Assembly: GCA_000328365.1 (NCBI GenBank)
Contig: KB300038.1
Location: forward strand, 138,753-202,752
Source: Capitella teleta
Taxonomy: Eukaryota > Annelida > Polychaeta > Capitellidae
Reading direction: 5' to 3'
Length of the DNA stretch: 64,000 bases
Shown: piece after piece, positions 36,201-49,364 of the stretch
How the letters are laid out: every line of letters begins with the position of its first letter
Numbering within the stretch: position 1 is the first letter of the stretch
The notes under the pieces: generated by a model
What the model saw: only the letters and a program-made list of their open reading frames with translations
The model's database searches: none
Told to the model about the DNA's origin: nothing
Made by a program: the position numbers and the translations under genes

Positions 36201-38560
36201 GAATTGCGAGCAAACAAATTTACATCAAATTTTAAACCACATTCATCCTGTGAGTAGTACACGCATGATGTCAATCATCGGCCGGCGACACTCATGCAAT
36301 CGCTTTGCATGTAGGCCTACTCATGTTAATCCGTTGATTCCTTGACTTCTGTACAAAACTGACTATAGCAACCAGCTAGGACAGCAGATTAAAGAAACGC
36401 CGAAAAAAAAAAGCCTGGAAATCTGCTAATTAACTTTTTAATTAATTAGCAAACCTGTCAAAATACTTCCACTAAATTAATTGGTCACAATGAGGCAATG
36501 TTGGTATCGTTTCTAGGATTAGTGAGGTCATTCCATATATACAATGAAATCAATTTTAAACTAATCAAAGATGTCGTTAATAATTGCAGGTAATTAATGG
36601 TAATTAGCATGTATAACAATACCATGCATTCACCTTAAATTGGAGAAATTGCGTCAAATTTGGTACATATTTTTCTGAGGGCATGTCTGTCAATTTTAGG
36701 AGTGGTGGTCAAGAAATAATTCCCGGAACACCTGCTAATGAGCTGTCAAAATATTTGCAGGCATTGGTCACAATAATGCAATGCTGGTATCGTTTCTAGG
36801 GAGTTCTGAGGAAATTCCCAGAGATTTTCTTTTGTCAAAGCCTGTATAATATTGCATAATCAGTAATCACATTTATTGGATATAGCTCATCCAACAAAAC
36901 ATGATGTCCACTTTAAACCTTAACCTTACCAGGACAAGGAATCTGGACAAGGGCCAACTTATACCAAAAAGGGCAAAAGCCGTTTGAGGCATACTTTATT
37001 ATTGAATGTAACAATATTCGGGGTATCGAGATTCGAATCTCTGTACTCGTTTGACCGAACCTTTCCAACTTCTCCAACTATATACAGAACATATTTCTGG
37101 ATGTAGCCCGCGCTTTCACCGAAAAAAACCCTGTTTGTAATCAGTTAGCTCCCCCATGCAGGGAAAAATAGAGATTTGCAAACATATATCGTACCACCGA
37201 CGACGTGCTCGCTAAGTGGCAACTCCTCCGCGATAATGTTTGGAGCGTCTTTTACGCACTTTTCGCCGCAATTATTATTATTATTTTTTTTTTTTCTTGC
37301 ACGGAATATTTATGTTCATTGTTCAGTAGATCCTCATTATGCTTAGCATGTATCATGGTAACGCTAGCCCTTTAAATTGATCACATTCTGTGTGATGGAG
37401 GACTAGTGTTGCGGTGCAAATAAGGCAGCTACATATAGTTATTACTAAGTGTGCATGTATATGCGACAATAAAATTCCAACGATTTATTGTGCGCTATAT
37501 GCATGCATGCTTATTATGCATATTTGTATAACATTGGTCTGTGTTGGTCTGCGGCTCTGCAGAAACGATTAATCTGAAAGAGCACGTGCTTGGTCTGACC
37601 ATGCACCTGTGATTAACTGTGGTACAAAGGTCAACTATAGTTGTTCTCAAAATGAAATCGGCGAAAGTTCAATCTTAATTAGGTAAAATGTTAAAAAGCA
37701 AATTAGATTAATTACTTTTGTATTGGATATAATAGCAATCAATCGATGTGTTTATACAAGTAATTTTGGTGGGTTTCGCCTTCAACTTCCATCGTTCGCA
37801 TTTTGGTTTCTAAACTATGTGTTTTAAAATGTAGTGCATATGCCACGAATTTCAATCTTGGAATATAATCGAATCAACCAATAATCGTACATGCATGCCT
37901 AGTGGCTGCATTTTGTATTTGGGTACAGGTTTAAATTAAAGCACCATTAATAATCCTCTAGGATTTATGCAAGTGAATTATCGGCATGCATGAGCACCAA
38001 CACAAGCCACTACTAGATTCAATTATATATACAATTACATATTGTTGAGTTGAATTAAATTTATCGCAGCAATGTTGATTGGGAAGACGCACGTACTATA
38101 ACAAGACTTGTATGTGATAATTTACGTGTGTGTGTGTGTTGTAAATTAAATGGGAAATAATGCATTGTCATCGATGTGGAATCACAGGTGTATATGTGTA
38201 TGTATTATTAACCAGGTCAACATTTAAGCAGGTCAGTTATATAATATAATACTAGTAATTATTAATTACACAATGTAATTAGACTTTAAGTGGTCACGAC
38301 TTTATTGCATTATGCATGAGTTGTTGAAGTTGATAAAATGTCAAATTTTCGAGGTGAGAATTTTCCTCCACTCGTCGAGCAGCAGAGAGGCGACGTGAGG
38401 ACACAGCTTTGCACGTTCTTTCTGAGTTCAAGAGCATGACGCAGTTCGCACGCCTACTTTCATCATCGAAACATCGCTTCCCCACGTGATGTAAACAAAG
38501 ACATGCCTAATGCAGTCCACATGCACGCCTTTTCCACTCGCTGATCACATGATAGCCGAG
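33250..38560. other. 5.3-kb gene-poor interval
   Basis: No frame here has convincing splice sites or a recognisable domain. It contains poly(T) at 35079-35101, an imperfect direct repeat around 36447-36530 and 36737-36815 (both with CTGTCAAAATA and TGGTATCGTTTCTAGG), a (GT)n tract near 38128, and one exact GCGTTATGA-motif copy (33884-33892). A 64-codon minus frame at 38294-38485 is not supported by anything else. Confidence 0.4.
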
Positions 38561-39006
38561 CGCTGATTGGCTCACACCGACAACGTCTCTTCTCTGATTG
38601 GCCAAACCGACCCCGCCCTTGTGCGCTGGTGGTTGCAACATTGCTAGATCTCGCTCGATTTCGTATTTTTGTATTTCGCATCTTGAAAGCACTAGCTCCT
38701 AATGTGTTCATGTGACGCATATTAAAGGGAAAATACATTTGATACACAATACTTTCGAAATTCACATCGAAATTGTGCAATAAAAGGAGTTATTGCCTTT
38801 TAAGCAACCTTTGATATGTTTTCAGAATTCGAATACGTTCGGTATATAACGAATGTTTGCAACACTAGTTTTACAATTCTCACACATCGAACTCGTGGTG
38901 GTTACGGTTGTTTTCCCCTCGAATCTCATTCTCGACTTGATCGCTGTGATGAAGCAACGTTTCTTTGCCATTTTCTGTTTTCAAAATCACGGCTATCTAT
39001 CGAAAG
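38560..39006 (+). promoter_or_regulatory. Putative promoter and 5' UTR exon of the KLF10/11 gene
   Basis: Two inverted CCAAT boxes (GATTGG at 38565-38570 and 38596-38601) lie 31 bp apart in a GC-richer block. About 400 bp on, a strong donor (AAAG/gtgagt, exon end 39006) could splice a noncoding leader to the acceptor tttgcag at 40202-40208. This is inference from signals only. Confidence 0.4.
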
Positions 39007-40190
39007 GTGAGTTGAAGGCGATTCGCTCTCATATATGTGTACAATGGTGCGTCTGATAGCCTCGGACTTGTGGGTTTTTTTCCTTGTCTACTTCGGCCGG
39101 TGCGTTCAACGGCCAGATTGAACCAAGTAAACTGGAGTTAATGTTTATGGATTAGGTTTTAAGATTACGACTCGAGTGATGGGATGTGTATTATTGGTTA
39201 GTCTAAGAACATCTCTTGCGTTTTTATATCTCAATTATGAAAATTTTCACTCATTATTGGTCATAGTAAATGACAGGCTTTACAGTCAGAGAAAGCGTGT
39301 CAGCTCATTAACATATTATAATGAGCTATTATTATGGTGCATACCATTGCGGTGTCGATGGGTGCGCGCAGCAGCGGAAATAATTTTTCTGATGCCATAG
39401 CGTCGCCAGGGGTGCAAAGTGCAATAGTGACTTTTTGTCAGGTAGACTGACTGAATACCACGTATTATTATGCAACAATACTATTGTTTTTGGTGCATAA
39501 TTCGACCCTCGTATCGTGAAGGCCGAACCTGACACACCCTTCCTCCCATGAATAGACTGGCCTCATTATGCAAATGAGGTTGGAGTTTCACGTGTCCCAG
39601 AGTTGACCGAGGGGCCGTCCCGATTGGAATTCCGATCTTGGCCCTTTATGTGACCCTTGAAGTGGTTGATCACGAGTATTGTTTTCAAGTATCGGGATGC
39701 TTTAATTGAGATTTGAAGCACACGCCCACAATGTTCGCAAAACCTAAACACTGCTGTTTGTTTATAATCGCGTCCCCGAGATGAGCACGTGAAAGCCAGC
39801 CGCGCTGCACGCCGCGATGGGTGTTGGCCTACGCATCAAGTGCAAGGGCATTGGGCACATGCATGCAGATTAGCAGAGCCGCTGATGCTTCTGCAATGTC
39901 ATTATGCAACTCATAATGCACTCTCGATCACCTTGGGCATCACGACAGGCGCTCGACTAGTCAGTTCGACGACTGCCCTTGGACCCTTACGTGTAGACTG
40001 CAGCCTAGATTTTATATAATGGCCTTTGTGCCACCATGCATGCTCATAGCCTCGGCTGAGCACTGTGTTGCATACCGGTAACTGGCATTACAATATCGAC
40101 TGTTGGGAATGTTTCATAACTTACAACTCAACTAAGCCTACATCATATACATGGACATTGTGATTATCCCTTGTGAATGAACACTGACGG

Positions 40191-41372
40191 ATGACCATGT
40201 GTTTGCAGATGTTGACAAATCATTCTGAGCAGTGCACCGGATGCCAAGAGTGTGTGGCTATTGAGGGCCTCTTGTCCATTGGTCATCAGGATACTCTGAA
40301 ATCCACTGCCAAGGAGGCCCTGCAGGCAGAGGTGCTATGGCCCCAGGCCCTCACTCCACCGCCATCCGAAGCCGGCTCCATGAGTCCTCCTCAGTTGGGA
40401 GAAGAGGATCACACGGATCTCACTGAAGCGGACAAACCGTGTGGCGTGAAGCGCAAGTCTATGCTAGCACAGGTCAGTCTGAAGCCACCACTGGTCACTG
40501 GGTTGCTGATGAATTAATTTTCAGCTGCTGACTGGCGGAGACATTGGCCTGCCCCTGAAAAAGAGAGCGCACTACTTCATGCCCTGCCTCTCATCACCCT
40601 CCCCTGCCCCTCTCAGGATGAGTGCTCCTCCTGCTCCTGCTCCTCCTGTCTGTGCCACTCCTCCTGCGAGCCCTGAACCTGCCCCCCAGGAGCCGATCAG
40701 TGAGGTTGCGCCCCCTGCCCAAGAGACTGCTGCTGCTGCTCCTACTCCTGCTGTGCTGCCCTCCAATCAAAGCAATCTGCAAATGCTGTTGGGACAAATC
40801 AGTGGAGCTTCCTTTGTGCCTCTACAGCAACCACTAGTGCAGCTCATCATCGTGAACAATGTCACCTCAGCCCCTGCTCAAGCCGTGCATGCGCCTCAGA
40901 GCGCCACTAGACTGTGCCCCATTGCTCCTGCCCCCACCCCCCTCTCTGAGTCCACGCTGCAGACAGCGGCTGCTCTATCAGCAGACAGGCGTCGCGCTCA
41001 TCGCTGCCACTTCCTGCAGTGCGGAAAGACTTATTTCAAGAGCTCCCACCTGAAGGCGCACCTCCGTACTCACACAGGTATGTCACTCCTGAGCGAATCT
41101 TGCATCCTCCTCATGATAACTTTTTTCTCTCAGGTGAGAAGCCGTTTGCCTGTGAGTGGGATGGATGCTGCAAGAGATTTGCTCGGTCAGATGAACTATC
41201 TCGCCACAAGCGGACTCACACTGGAGAGAAGCGATTTGAATGCGGTGTCTGCCAGAAGAGGTTCATGCGAAGTGACCACTTGACCAAGCACTCCAAGCGC
41301 CACTCTCTGCCCCCGCGCAAGGCCCCCTGGACGCCTGACACCCCCCCTCACCCCGCGTCAGTGACCGTGTGA
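40191..41372 (+). CDS. KLF10/11: Kruppel-like factor, KLF10/11 (TIEG) type
   Basis: This is a nuclear GC-box-binding transcription factor. Exons 40191-40472 (or starting at the ATG at 40209 if the tttgcag before it is a used acceptor), 40525-41077 and 41134-41372 give 357 or 351 residues. The N-terminus has AIEGLLSI, matching the Sin3-interacting helix of KLF10/11, then LTPPPSE as in TIEG proteins. A Pro/Ala-rich middle follows, then the TIEG-like CPIAPAP. Three C2H2 fingers are complete: [60 protein letters not shown]. The finger-1 '[11 protein letters not shown]' form is the KLF10/11 version. Finger 2 has a CCK where CxKxF is usual. A Sin3-recruiting repressor role is known for the family and inferred here. 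Confidence 0.92.
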
Positions 41373-41779
41373 ATCAAACGCAACTCTAGTGTTCAGTTTT
41401 TTAATCACAACAAAGACTGTGGCAGAGTTGATCTCTGCCAAAAGCTCAGTTTATATTATTTATTGGCTGTATTTAAAATATCTCCTCATTTTCTACTATT
41501 TTCTTCTTTTATAATCTTTTTTTTTTTTTTTTTTTTCATTCCTTTCCATTTCATTCCATCCTCAATTCTTTTGATGAAATCAAACTTCTTTCTTCTCTTT
41601 AATCTTCGCTGTCCACGTACATTGGTTGCATCGATCGCACATCCATGCTGGATTATAATTTATCCATTTTGAAATCCATTTTCATTAATATCTACTTTGA
41701 TGTTCGCTCCCTTTATCCTCGTGGGCTGGTTCCCCAAATGCTGTCTGTAGTTTCGTTATTGATGTTGTCTTTGTATAAA

Positions 41780-41785
41780 AATAAA
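41780..41785 (+). terminator. Likely poly(A) signal of the KLF gene
   Basis: AATAAA, immediately repeated, lies 408 nt after the stop in a T-rich 3' UTR-like stretch. Confidence 0.45.
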
Positions 41786-42005
41786 ATAAAAAACTGGTTG
41801 GGTGCATTAATTTCATGCATTCCGCCTCTTTTTTTTTATGTATATTCCTTGAATTATGTATTTATTTCTTGAGTCTGTAAAAGAAAAGTGTTAACCATTA
41901 CAGCCTTACAAGGGTTAGTTTAGTGCAGTTTCCATGGACATTATTTCAGTACCTTGATTTTTATTACAAGTAAGAATTCAAAGTTATTGATTTCTTAAAA
42001 TGAAA

Positions 42006-42222
42006 AGCTTGACACTCGCTGCACGCAGAATCTAATCATGAATTATTTATAATAATATAAGACGTGACTTATCAAGAATGATGACTGCCCATTCGATGCA
42101 CAACGGGCCCACGCCCTACTTTCGCGAGACCATGCACTCGTCAGAGCAACGGAGGTCGGGGTGACCTTGAGCACTAGGTCATGTGGCGATGTGACCTTGA
42201 CACTCGCTGCACGCAGAGAAGC
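42006..42222. repeat. Direct repeat of about 22 bp, 180 bp apart
   Basis: The stretch CTTGACACTCGCTGCACGCA occurs near 42008 and again near 42196 with the same orientation. The rest of 41790-45580 shows AT-rich intergenic sequence, including an ATATT-rich minisatellite near 43078-43128 and a purine tract at 45079-45130, with no supported gene. Confidence 0.6.
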
Positions 42223-45200
42223 CGCCAGACATGGCGCCCTACTGCCGTGTGCATGCATTCAGCGCTGGCTTCGCGCGTGTTCCGAGTTTACGGACTTGTA
42301 ATATTTTACAGACGGCAAATCTGCACACGCAGTGGTTACTCATCGAATGTTTTAATTAGATACCTCTTTTTGCTTTTACATGTACCGGTAATAATATCCA
42401 TGTTATCATGTGTATATGTACCTCCTACGTACTAAGATATAATCAAAATAATAATGTAAATAATCAACATAATGATTACTAATGAATCAGTCACAGTGTG
42501 TGATCATATCAACGCAACAAAGTACATGAAGTGTTTTTCCCCGATGCACGCCTTATCAAGTTATGCGACAAGTACGTGTAACATTGAATTTTACGGAAAT
42601 ATTTTTTCCCTCCTGTTGTATAGAAGTGGGCGACTGTGAATGGGGAGGGGGCGGCCTGAGAATTTTAACGACTTGAAATTTGAGGTTTCCGCCGTCTTTG
42701 TGGGTGTTGAAGATAAACACTAAACAGTAGACTTGTTGAATGCGGAACCGATTCTAAATTATGACACTACAACCCTTGAGAGGGCAAATATTAATATTTA
42801 CTTATACAAAGTTAAAATGTTCCGTAATGATCATGCAGCGAACACGTTTTACTTGGTTCCTTGGATTCGCATAAAATTTGCGATACGAAACACAGCTCCA
42901 AAGTCCGATCTGATCCAAAAATAGAACGGCAGTCAGTAAGATGTCATCTTTATTCATGACCGAGACCATGACAGATTCAAGATGTCAGGAAAAAAAAACC
43001 CCCTCTCTCGCCCTGATCATCTGTTAGGGCCTGAGGTATTGTATGGATGAAGGGCTTGATTTATTTTTGTATTAGGGCCTATATATTATTTATTATATAT
43101 TATTATATATTATTATATATTATATTTACTAATTTAGCATTATAAAACATTTTAAAAGTTGGAAGAAACTCAATTCATTTCGTGTATTACCCAACAGAGC
43201 GAATCTGCGTACGTGTACCATAATTATATTGAGACAAATACTGAAATAACCGAATATCGCATAAGGTCGTTTGTTCAATTTGAATGATCGATATGGTAAG
43301 TGTCGCCTGGCAACTCGCCGCTTGTGCGATTCTGATTCGCATAACTGCATCGTATTATGCAATACGATACCCAGACGGCATTCTGTCCAAAGGCTGCCCA
43401 AATGCCCAAAATACAGCAATAGAATACTAATTAAAGCATCATTACATGTTTACCATAGAAGCAAAAACTTGAAGCGAGATTCAGTTATCAGTTCATCAAC
43501 ATATTGCGTATTTTTTTCTTTCATAAGAAAGATCAGAAAGATTATACATTACGAAATCATGGCCATTACCGCATCTAATATTATGACATAGTTCATTACT
43601 TATGTTTATAGTTATTATTTCATGTAAATTCCAGTTAAATATATGGAGATATCTCCGTCTGTATATAAGAATATTGAGACGATAGTCTGCCAGTCGGAGC
43701 AGCTCTTTAAGCCGAATGTTCACCGAATTCTCAAGGGTTATGGTTAGGGACCTGTAAGCATTCGGTCTATCGATCCCACCCCCCATTTTGACAACGTTCA
43801 CTGAATGAAAATTTTAACTTAAATATGTACATGTAACATAAACTTCAATTGAATCGATTACTATGGCACATAACGAAATTTTGCTCCACAAACTAAGCCA
43901 ATTAAAGCAATTATGGCCTTGAATACCATGGCTGGCATGCTTTCATCTGAGTTACCGGGAAAGTTGAACGAGTCTAAGGACATTGTGATCGCGAGTGCAT
44001 GATTGTAGCAGCAGAATGCACACGTAGGCCTCGTAAAGAACGGCAATGCAATGCCAATTGCTAGCCGTGCCAAGGCCGAAGCGACGCAGGAGCCAGCCGA
44101 AAGGAGTGGCACGGCTAACCAATTGCCTACGTGTTATTGCTTATCAAAGTTAATATCACATAGGTCCTAACAGATTTATGTATACATTGTATGCGTCACA
44201 ATGCATTGTACGAGATAAGAACGATAAAAGCCCCTTCACATACACTTAAAGTAAAAATGAACATGTTCCTGCGACACGTGATCTCCTCTTGCGCATAATA
44301 TTATCAGTAGCTGATACTGTCTTAGTTGAGCTGACTGATGGACTGTGTCACACACCCAGAAAAAAAAAAACGAGGACAATAATTGACCGAATTCAGTTAG
44401 TGGCGTCGTTTAAGCCGGCTGACAGAGTGCAAGAAGTACTACGTGCACAAAAGCGAGTGTACTGCTTTTGATAAACCAGCGCGGGAAAATCATAACGCAT
44501 TTGCTGGTGTAACGTTATGACTACTGGTGTGTACCAGAGAACTCTTGAGTGTAAAAAAATTGTGTGTGAGAACGTTATGAAACCTGACTCGCGAGATGAA
44601 GTTTATTGCTCGTTGAATGGTCTTAATCGATTTGGGATGTTTTAGAATAATCTTCAAGGAATTAAAGCATGGAAGAGAAAACATGGCACTATTTGTTATA
44701 AACATTGAAAATTTAATGCCCGAAATAATGCCAGAGGCTGGCTGGCCTAGTTACAAGAAGCAATAATCATACATGTACCACTCCATCACAAACATTTCAT
44801 ATGCAATACAATGTACATGAAATGATTAAACTAAGTTCGCCTTTGCACAAACACTCAATCTCTATGCCACAAAATTTTATTATTTAGCATACGCGAAGTA
44901 GTCAGCTACTGATACCCATATGCATCAAAAATGTATCCCAAATTAGAAAAAAATAGTTAATTTAGTAGTACATATTTCATGCATCTATTAAACCCATATG
45001 ATACATAAATGGTGCTAGATATCTAAATTTATTCTATTCCACGGCAGCAGTATTATCAGCAGATTAATTCAATACGAGAAAAAAAAGAAGAAAAAAAAAA
45101 AAAAAAAAGAAGAAGACAAAGAAAAAGAAAAGCAAACTCTTCAAAAGAGCCTGAAAAGTTTAGAAGTTTTTTGATTGGTGAAAAAAAAAAATTAATTCAA

Positions 45201-45582
45201 CCACAGAGATCAATGATTCATCATGTGAAATGCCCAAGGGGAAATGCTGGATTCAGGTGAAAAAAGGACAAATCTGTTGAGCTACAAATGAGATTTCAAT
45301 AATGAATCAATACCTGAAAATGTTTTGATGGCAAGAAGGTCAGGTCGCGACTAACGCAAATTTACTTCATATAGTTATATATATAATGCATATTCGTTAT
45401 TTGGCTCTGAACGGAGATATGATGAGCAAATTTAACAATTTTGACTTCAGCACATAGAAAATGGGACACATGACCTCATAAAAATAGGTCAAATACAACA
45501 ACTGAGAACTCCAAGCTTGTGGACAAAGAGGTTCAATGATTATCACATGATTTTTGAGGAAGTTCATTCATGGAATGAGAAA

Positions 45583-48184
45583 TTAGGGGAAGAAAAGTCG
45601 GGACGTGTTTTCATAAATGGCATCAGCTAAATCAGAAATATCTTCGTCTCGGACAGCAGACAGGATTTCCAGGACGTGTCTGAAGTAAAAAATAATCAAT
45701 TAAGAATCAAGAAAAATTTTCTCAAGACATACATAATGCAAGCTGGTTCATTGCGAGCCTTCACCATGTGATCTTTCTCCCATCTGTCTTTCTTACGCAT
45801 GGGGAATGAAGTCATGAGATATTTGTGACCAACATGCGTGGGGCGGACCTCACACCACGGAGCATCTGAAGGAGTTCAAATAAGGTCAAAGTGAGCATAA
45901 ATAATGACGAGGGACCAACCAGTCTCAATCATAAGGCGGTCGGTTGGTACACTGCACATGGCTTCAAGGTTTTCTTCTGTTTTCAGTGAACATCCATTGA
46001 TGCCGATGTAAAGGCCGAGATCAACCAGCTCCTTCGCTTCCTCTGCGCTGCCAGTGAAGGAATGCACCACGCCCCCTCGTATGCGATCTCTGTACTGGTT
46101 CATCAGGCGGCTGAAGTCAGAGGCAGCATTTCTTGAATGCAGGAACATTGGCAGTTGAGTCGCCTCAGCCAGCGAAAACTGACGCTCGAAATACTGCAGT
46201 TGCGTTTCTTTGGGGCAGAATTGCAACCGGTCGTAATCTGTGAGCAGAATTCTTTACATGGGCAGAGGTAAACGCGCTAATCTCACCAAGGCCGCATTCC
46301 CCAATAGCAATGACCTTGCCCTTGTTTTCATCTGCCAGAGATTGAAGGTCATGAAGGTATTGCTCTGGGTCATCACTGGCTTCAAAATCCAAGCACCGAG
46401 TTGGATGGCAACCGACAGTGCTGAACAGCTGGTCATGAGTTTTTGCTAGATCGAGGGCAATTTTACTGTCATCCAGGCTCCCCCCCGTGATGAAGATCTG
46501 AAATATAGAGAAAGGCGTCACAGGGCGTTAAATATTGTGTCGTGTTTGACCTTTTTGAGGCCAATGTCCCATGCTCTGTTCAAAACGTCACCCAAATCAG
46601 CTGAAAAATAAGTGGAAATTCAGAAGTTAATGAGGAATGAAGGAAGTTTACCAATGTGTTTTTGGTTGCCATGGTAGAGGCCCTTGTACATAGGATCTGA
46701 AAGAGAGAAAGTGGTAGATGAAGAAGAGAGAGAGATAGAGAGAAGTGCACTCACCCGTCAGGTTGGCTCCTATGTCTGTGCATCATTGAAAAGAGAAGAA
46801 AATATTTCATTCATGGATATTAAAATCGCAGCAATAGGCAGTGGATAAACATATTATAGGGTCTGATTAGCACAGAAGAAATGGCGATCGACTCTCAGAA
46901 ATTCATAATGCTAGGCCATTGGGTAATACAGATAAAGCGGGTGAGGTCTGTATGCCTCATGCATCTCGCTGTAGTTTAGCCCTATACTATGGCTGACCTG
47001 ATCGCCCAGGGATCCGCCCTACCATATCAGGCCCAAAATGAGTCCACACTAATTAACATTTTTGGTTTACCTTACAATTTTCATGCAAATAATGCGACAA
47101 ATATAACAGCATCCATGCTGTATCCTGCAATTTTGCAAAGGGCCACAACAACTGATCCAGGTTTTAGATTTACTGCTGAACTCTTTTCATATCACCAACG
47201 TCCTACTTTTACTAAGATAAATGCGGGCAGCTTCAAATGTCGAGCAAGGTAATCTGCTCGGATTGAAATTTCGCGCCTTGAGTGGAATCAGGCCGGCGTC
47301 GCATAAAAAGTTAAAAAAAGATTATTTTTAGAGGAGTCAACAACTATTGATGTGATATATGATTAAAATGGATGTTCTGTGCTGCATATATTCATGTTGA
47401 AATTAGGAGGCTGTTGTAATATTATTGTTGGTGAAAGGCAATTTTTCATAAGGATAAGCTGGCTTTATATGGTAGACCATATGCCGCATATTTATGCGGC
47501 ATTAGATAGGCCTAGCAGTAGTATATCAGCTTGCCCTAGGCAAGGGTAGTAGGGTGTAATTATATAATATATTCTAATCGCATGCCAAGCTAAGATCTAG
47601 CTCCCTAAGGGTAGCGGAGCAGTATACACTACGCTAAAGCTTGGTGAGCTAGCTAAGAATAAGATGATGCTATATTCTAGGTTTAAGTAACAGCGTCTGC
47701 AGGATAATAGTAGAGGAGAGGTGGCGGCATACACAAATTGCTATCTTCCCCCCCCAAAAAAACACACCCCATTTTGTCTCTATACCCCAAAAAAATCATA
47801 GCCCTCCTGGGGACCCTCCAGGTGATGGTGACGGGGGGACCCTCCTTCCAATTGCAGAATATGGGGTCTGGGTTGATTTGGCAAGTGCTCCCTGCATTCT
47901 TCCAGTAGGCCTTCACGATAGTTGTCTCGCGAGCTGTCACCAGTGACCGTCATCATGGTCACGATGGTGACGATTTCAGTGTAGGAAGTGATGCGGCATA
48001 AATATGTGAAACTGTCTCTATTATCGCTCACTACAGAGCCGAATGAGGACGAATCGGAGAACTAAAGCTGAATAAACGCATAACACTAGTAATGAGGATA
48101 AGAGTTATTTGCATGATTACAATTCGTCCAATTCCACGCTCTCTCACCAATGAATTTGAAGAGACTCCGCGCAGGAGATGCCAT
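45583..48184 (-). CDS. TATDN1: TatD-family deoxyribonuclease TATDN1
   Basis: TatD enzymes are metal-dependent DNases of the amidohydrolase fold. Eight in-phase exons (48148-48184, 46755-46775, 46652-46696, 46551-46600, 46287-46497, 45920-46237, 45733-45865, 45583-45679) give 303 residues (human 297). Order: [12 protein letters not shown]; a 21-nt exon with the strand-1 part IGANLT (human IGINLT); [32 protein letters not shown] with the metal-binding E and [40 protein letters not shown]; and the C-terminal [15 protein letters not shown]. The metal ligands expected for the family are present, except that the usual strand-1 HxH of bacterial TatD is absent, as in human TATDN1. Exon 1 lies 1.37 kb upstream; its [13 protein letters not shown] junction fits in phase and sequence. 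Confidence 0.93.
46989..47252 (+). other. Isolated 87-codon frame inside TATDN1 intron 1
   Basis: An ATG-started frame ([20 protein letters not shown]...) reads cleanly antisense to the TATDN1 intron and stops at the border of the dispersed 0.27-kb repeat. Its composition is protein-like, but I recognise no family and see no splice partner. It may be a relic of a mobile element. Confidence 0.25.
47260..47515. repeat. Dispersed 0.27-kb repeat, copy 2
   Basis: It is homologous to 22663-22943, with the same end palindrome around a GCATATNTATGC core. It lies in TATDN1 intron 1. Confidence 0.75.
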
Positions 48185-49364
48185 CTTTCAGAAAAAAATA
48201 AATAAATTGACAACCGAAGATAACGTTATGATCGCAGCGAGTGCGTTATGATTGTTGAAAATTGCTCTGCTCAACTCGTACCTTTGCCAATACATGTACA
48301 TCATTATCATTTAAGTATATAATACTTGGGACGTGTACAGTGCAGTATCATTAAACGTCCTTGTAATTAGTGGAACAATTGCAAATATCTTTCTTAAACT
48401 GGAATATCTTTGAGAGTAATCAGCAATGCTTATTCTTTGAGGCAATAAAAATTCAATAGGTAGAAAAAGGCGTTCCGGATTCATTTTCAACACAATGGTG
48501 ATGAAGTAAAATAATATGATATTATTTCTCGGAATACTATATCCCGAGTTGGCATATTGTAATGTAATAATGACAAACTTTATTTCAAGTTACATGCAAT
48601 TATAACTGTAATTAATAATGGAATATAGGATTTCATAATTGAATAAATAAAATAACAAGAATAAAATGACAAAATACAAACATTTATTTATGTAATAATA
48701 TGCACCAAATTAATAAAAGATTATGAGATTGAAAGAGGGACAAACATATTTATGAAAATTGATCCAAACTTTCACAATCGATTATCAACTCTGAATTTTC
48801 TTGTAAATATGAAATTTACAATTTCAAGCGTGATTGCGACATAAAAATATGTGTACAATGAATAAAAATTAAATAAAAATAAAGGTTGCAACTCAGAAGT
48901 ACAAAGTGGAGGGATACAAAGAAATGAAGATAAGCAAATATAATTCTGACATAACTCGGTTAACAAATACGCACCATTTGAAAATATGAAAAAAATAATA
49001 ACAAATTATTATCACAAAATCCTCTCATACAATGAAAAGTTAATTATTTGTTCAATATTAAAAGCTAATAAAGAGCTAGCCACAGCAACACACTAATTAA
49101 ATGCAACTACAAGCCATAAATATCATATAAACAATATAATATGCCATTACATAAAAAAAGAGATGTAGAAACTAGTACAAGTAAGAATGAGTGCAGCTAA
49201 AAGTAGGTAGGAAATAGTAGTCTTTACTTTGGTGGGCTTCCAAGAAAACATTCACCCTAATTAAGAACTGCTTTGACAGACAGTCGCTCGTATCAGAAGC
49301 AATCTAAAAAGGCTGCTTTGTCATGGACGTAATTCCTGAGACACAGATGAGGAGAAGTGAGGAC
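48185..49364. other. AT-rich intergenic stretch between TATDN1 and the anoctamin
   Basis: No gene is supported. Copies of the GCGTTATGA motif lie just upstream of TATDN1 exon 1 (48243-48251, with a near-copy at 48225). The part after 48540 is low-complexity AT-rich sequence. Confidence 0.4.

Noticed and set aside
37025-37070. tRNA-like stretch with ATTCGAATC
   Set aside because: No acceptor stem or A box could be folded around it.
38294-38485. Minus-strand frame with basic, protein-like composition
   Set aside because: The real ATG leaves only 48 codons, with no splice signals and no recognised family.
47683-48031. Two overlapping minus frames in TATDN1 intron 1
   Set aside because: They are low complexity and do not join in phase to any TATDN1 exon.
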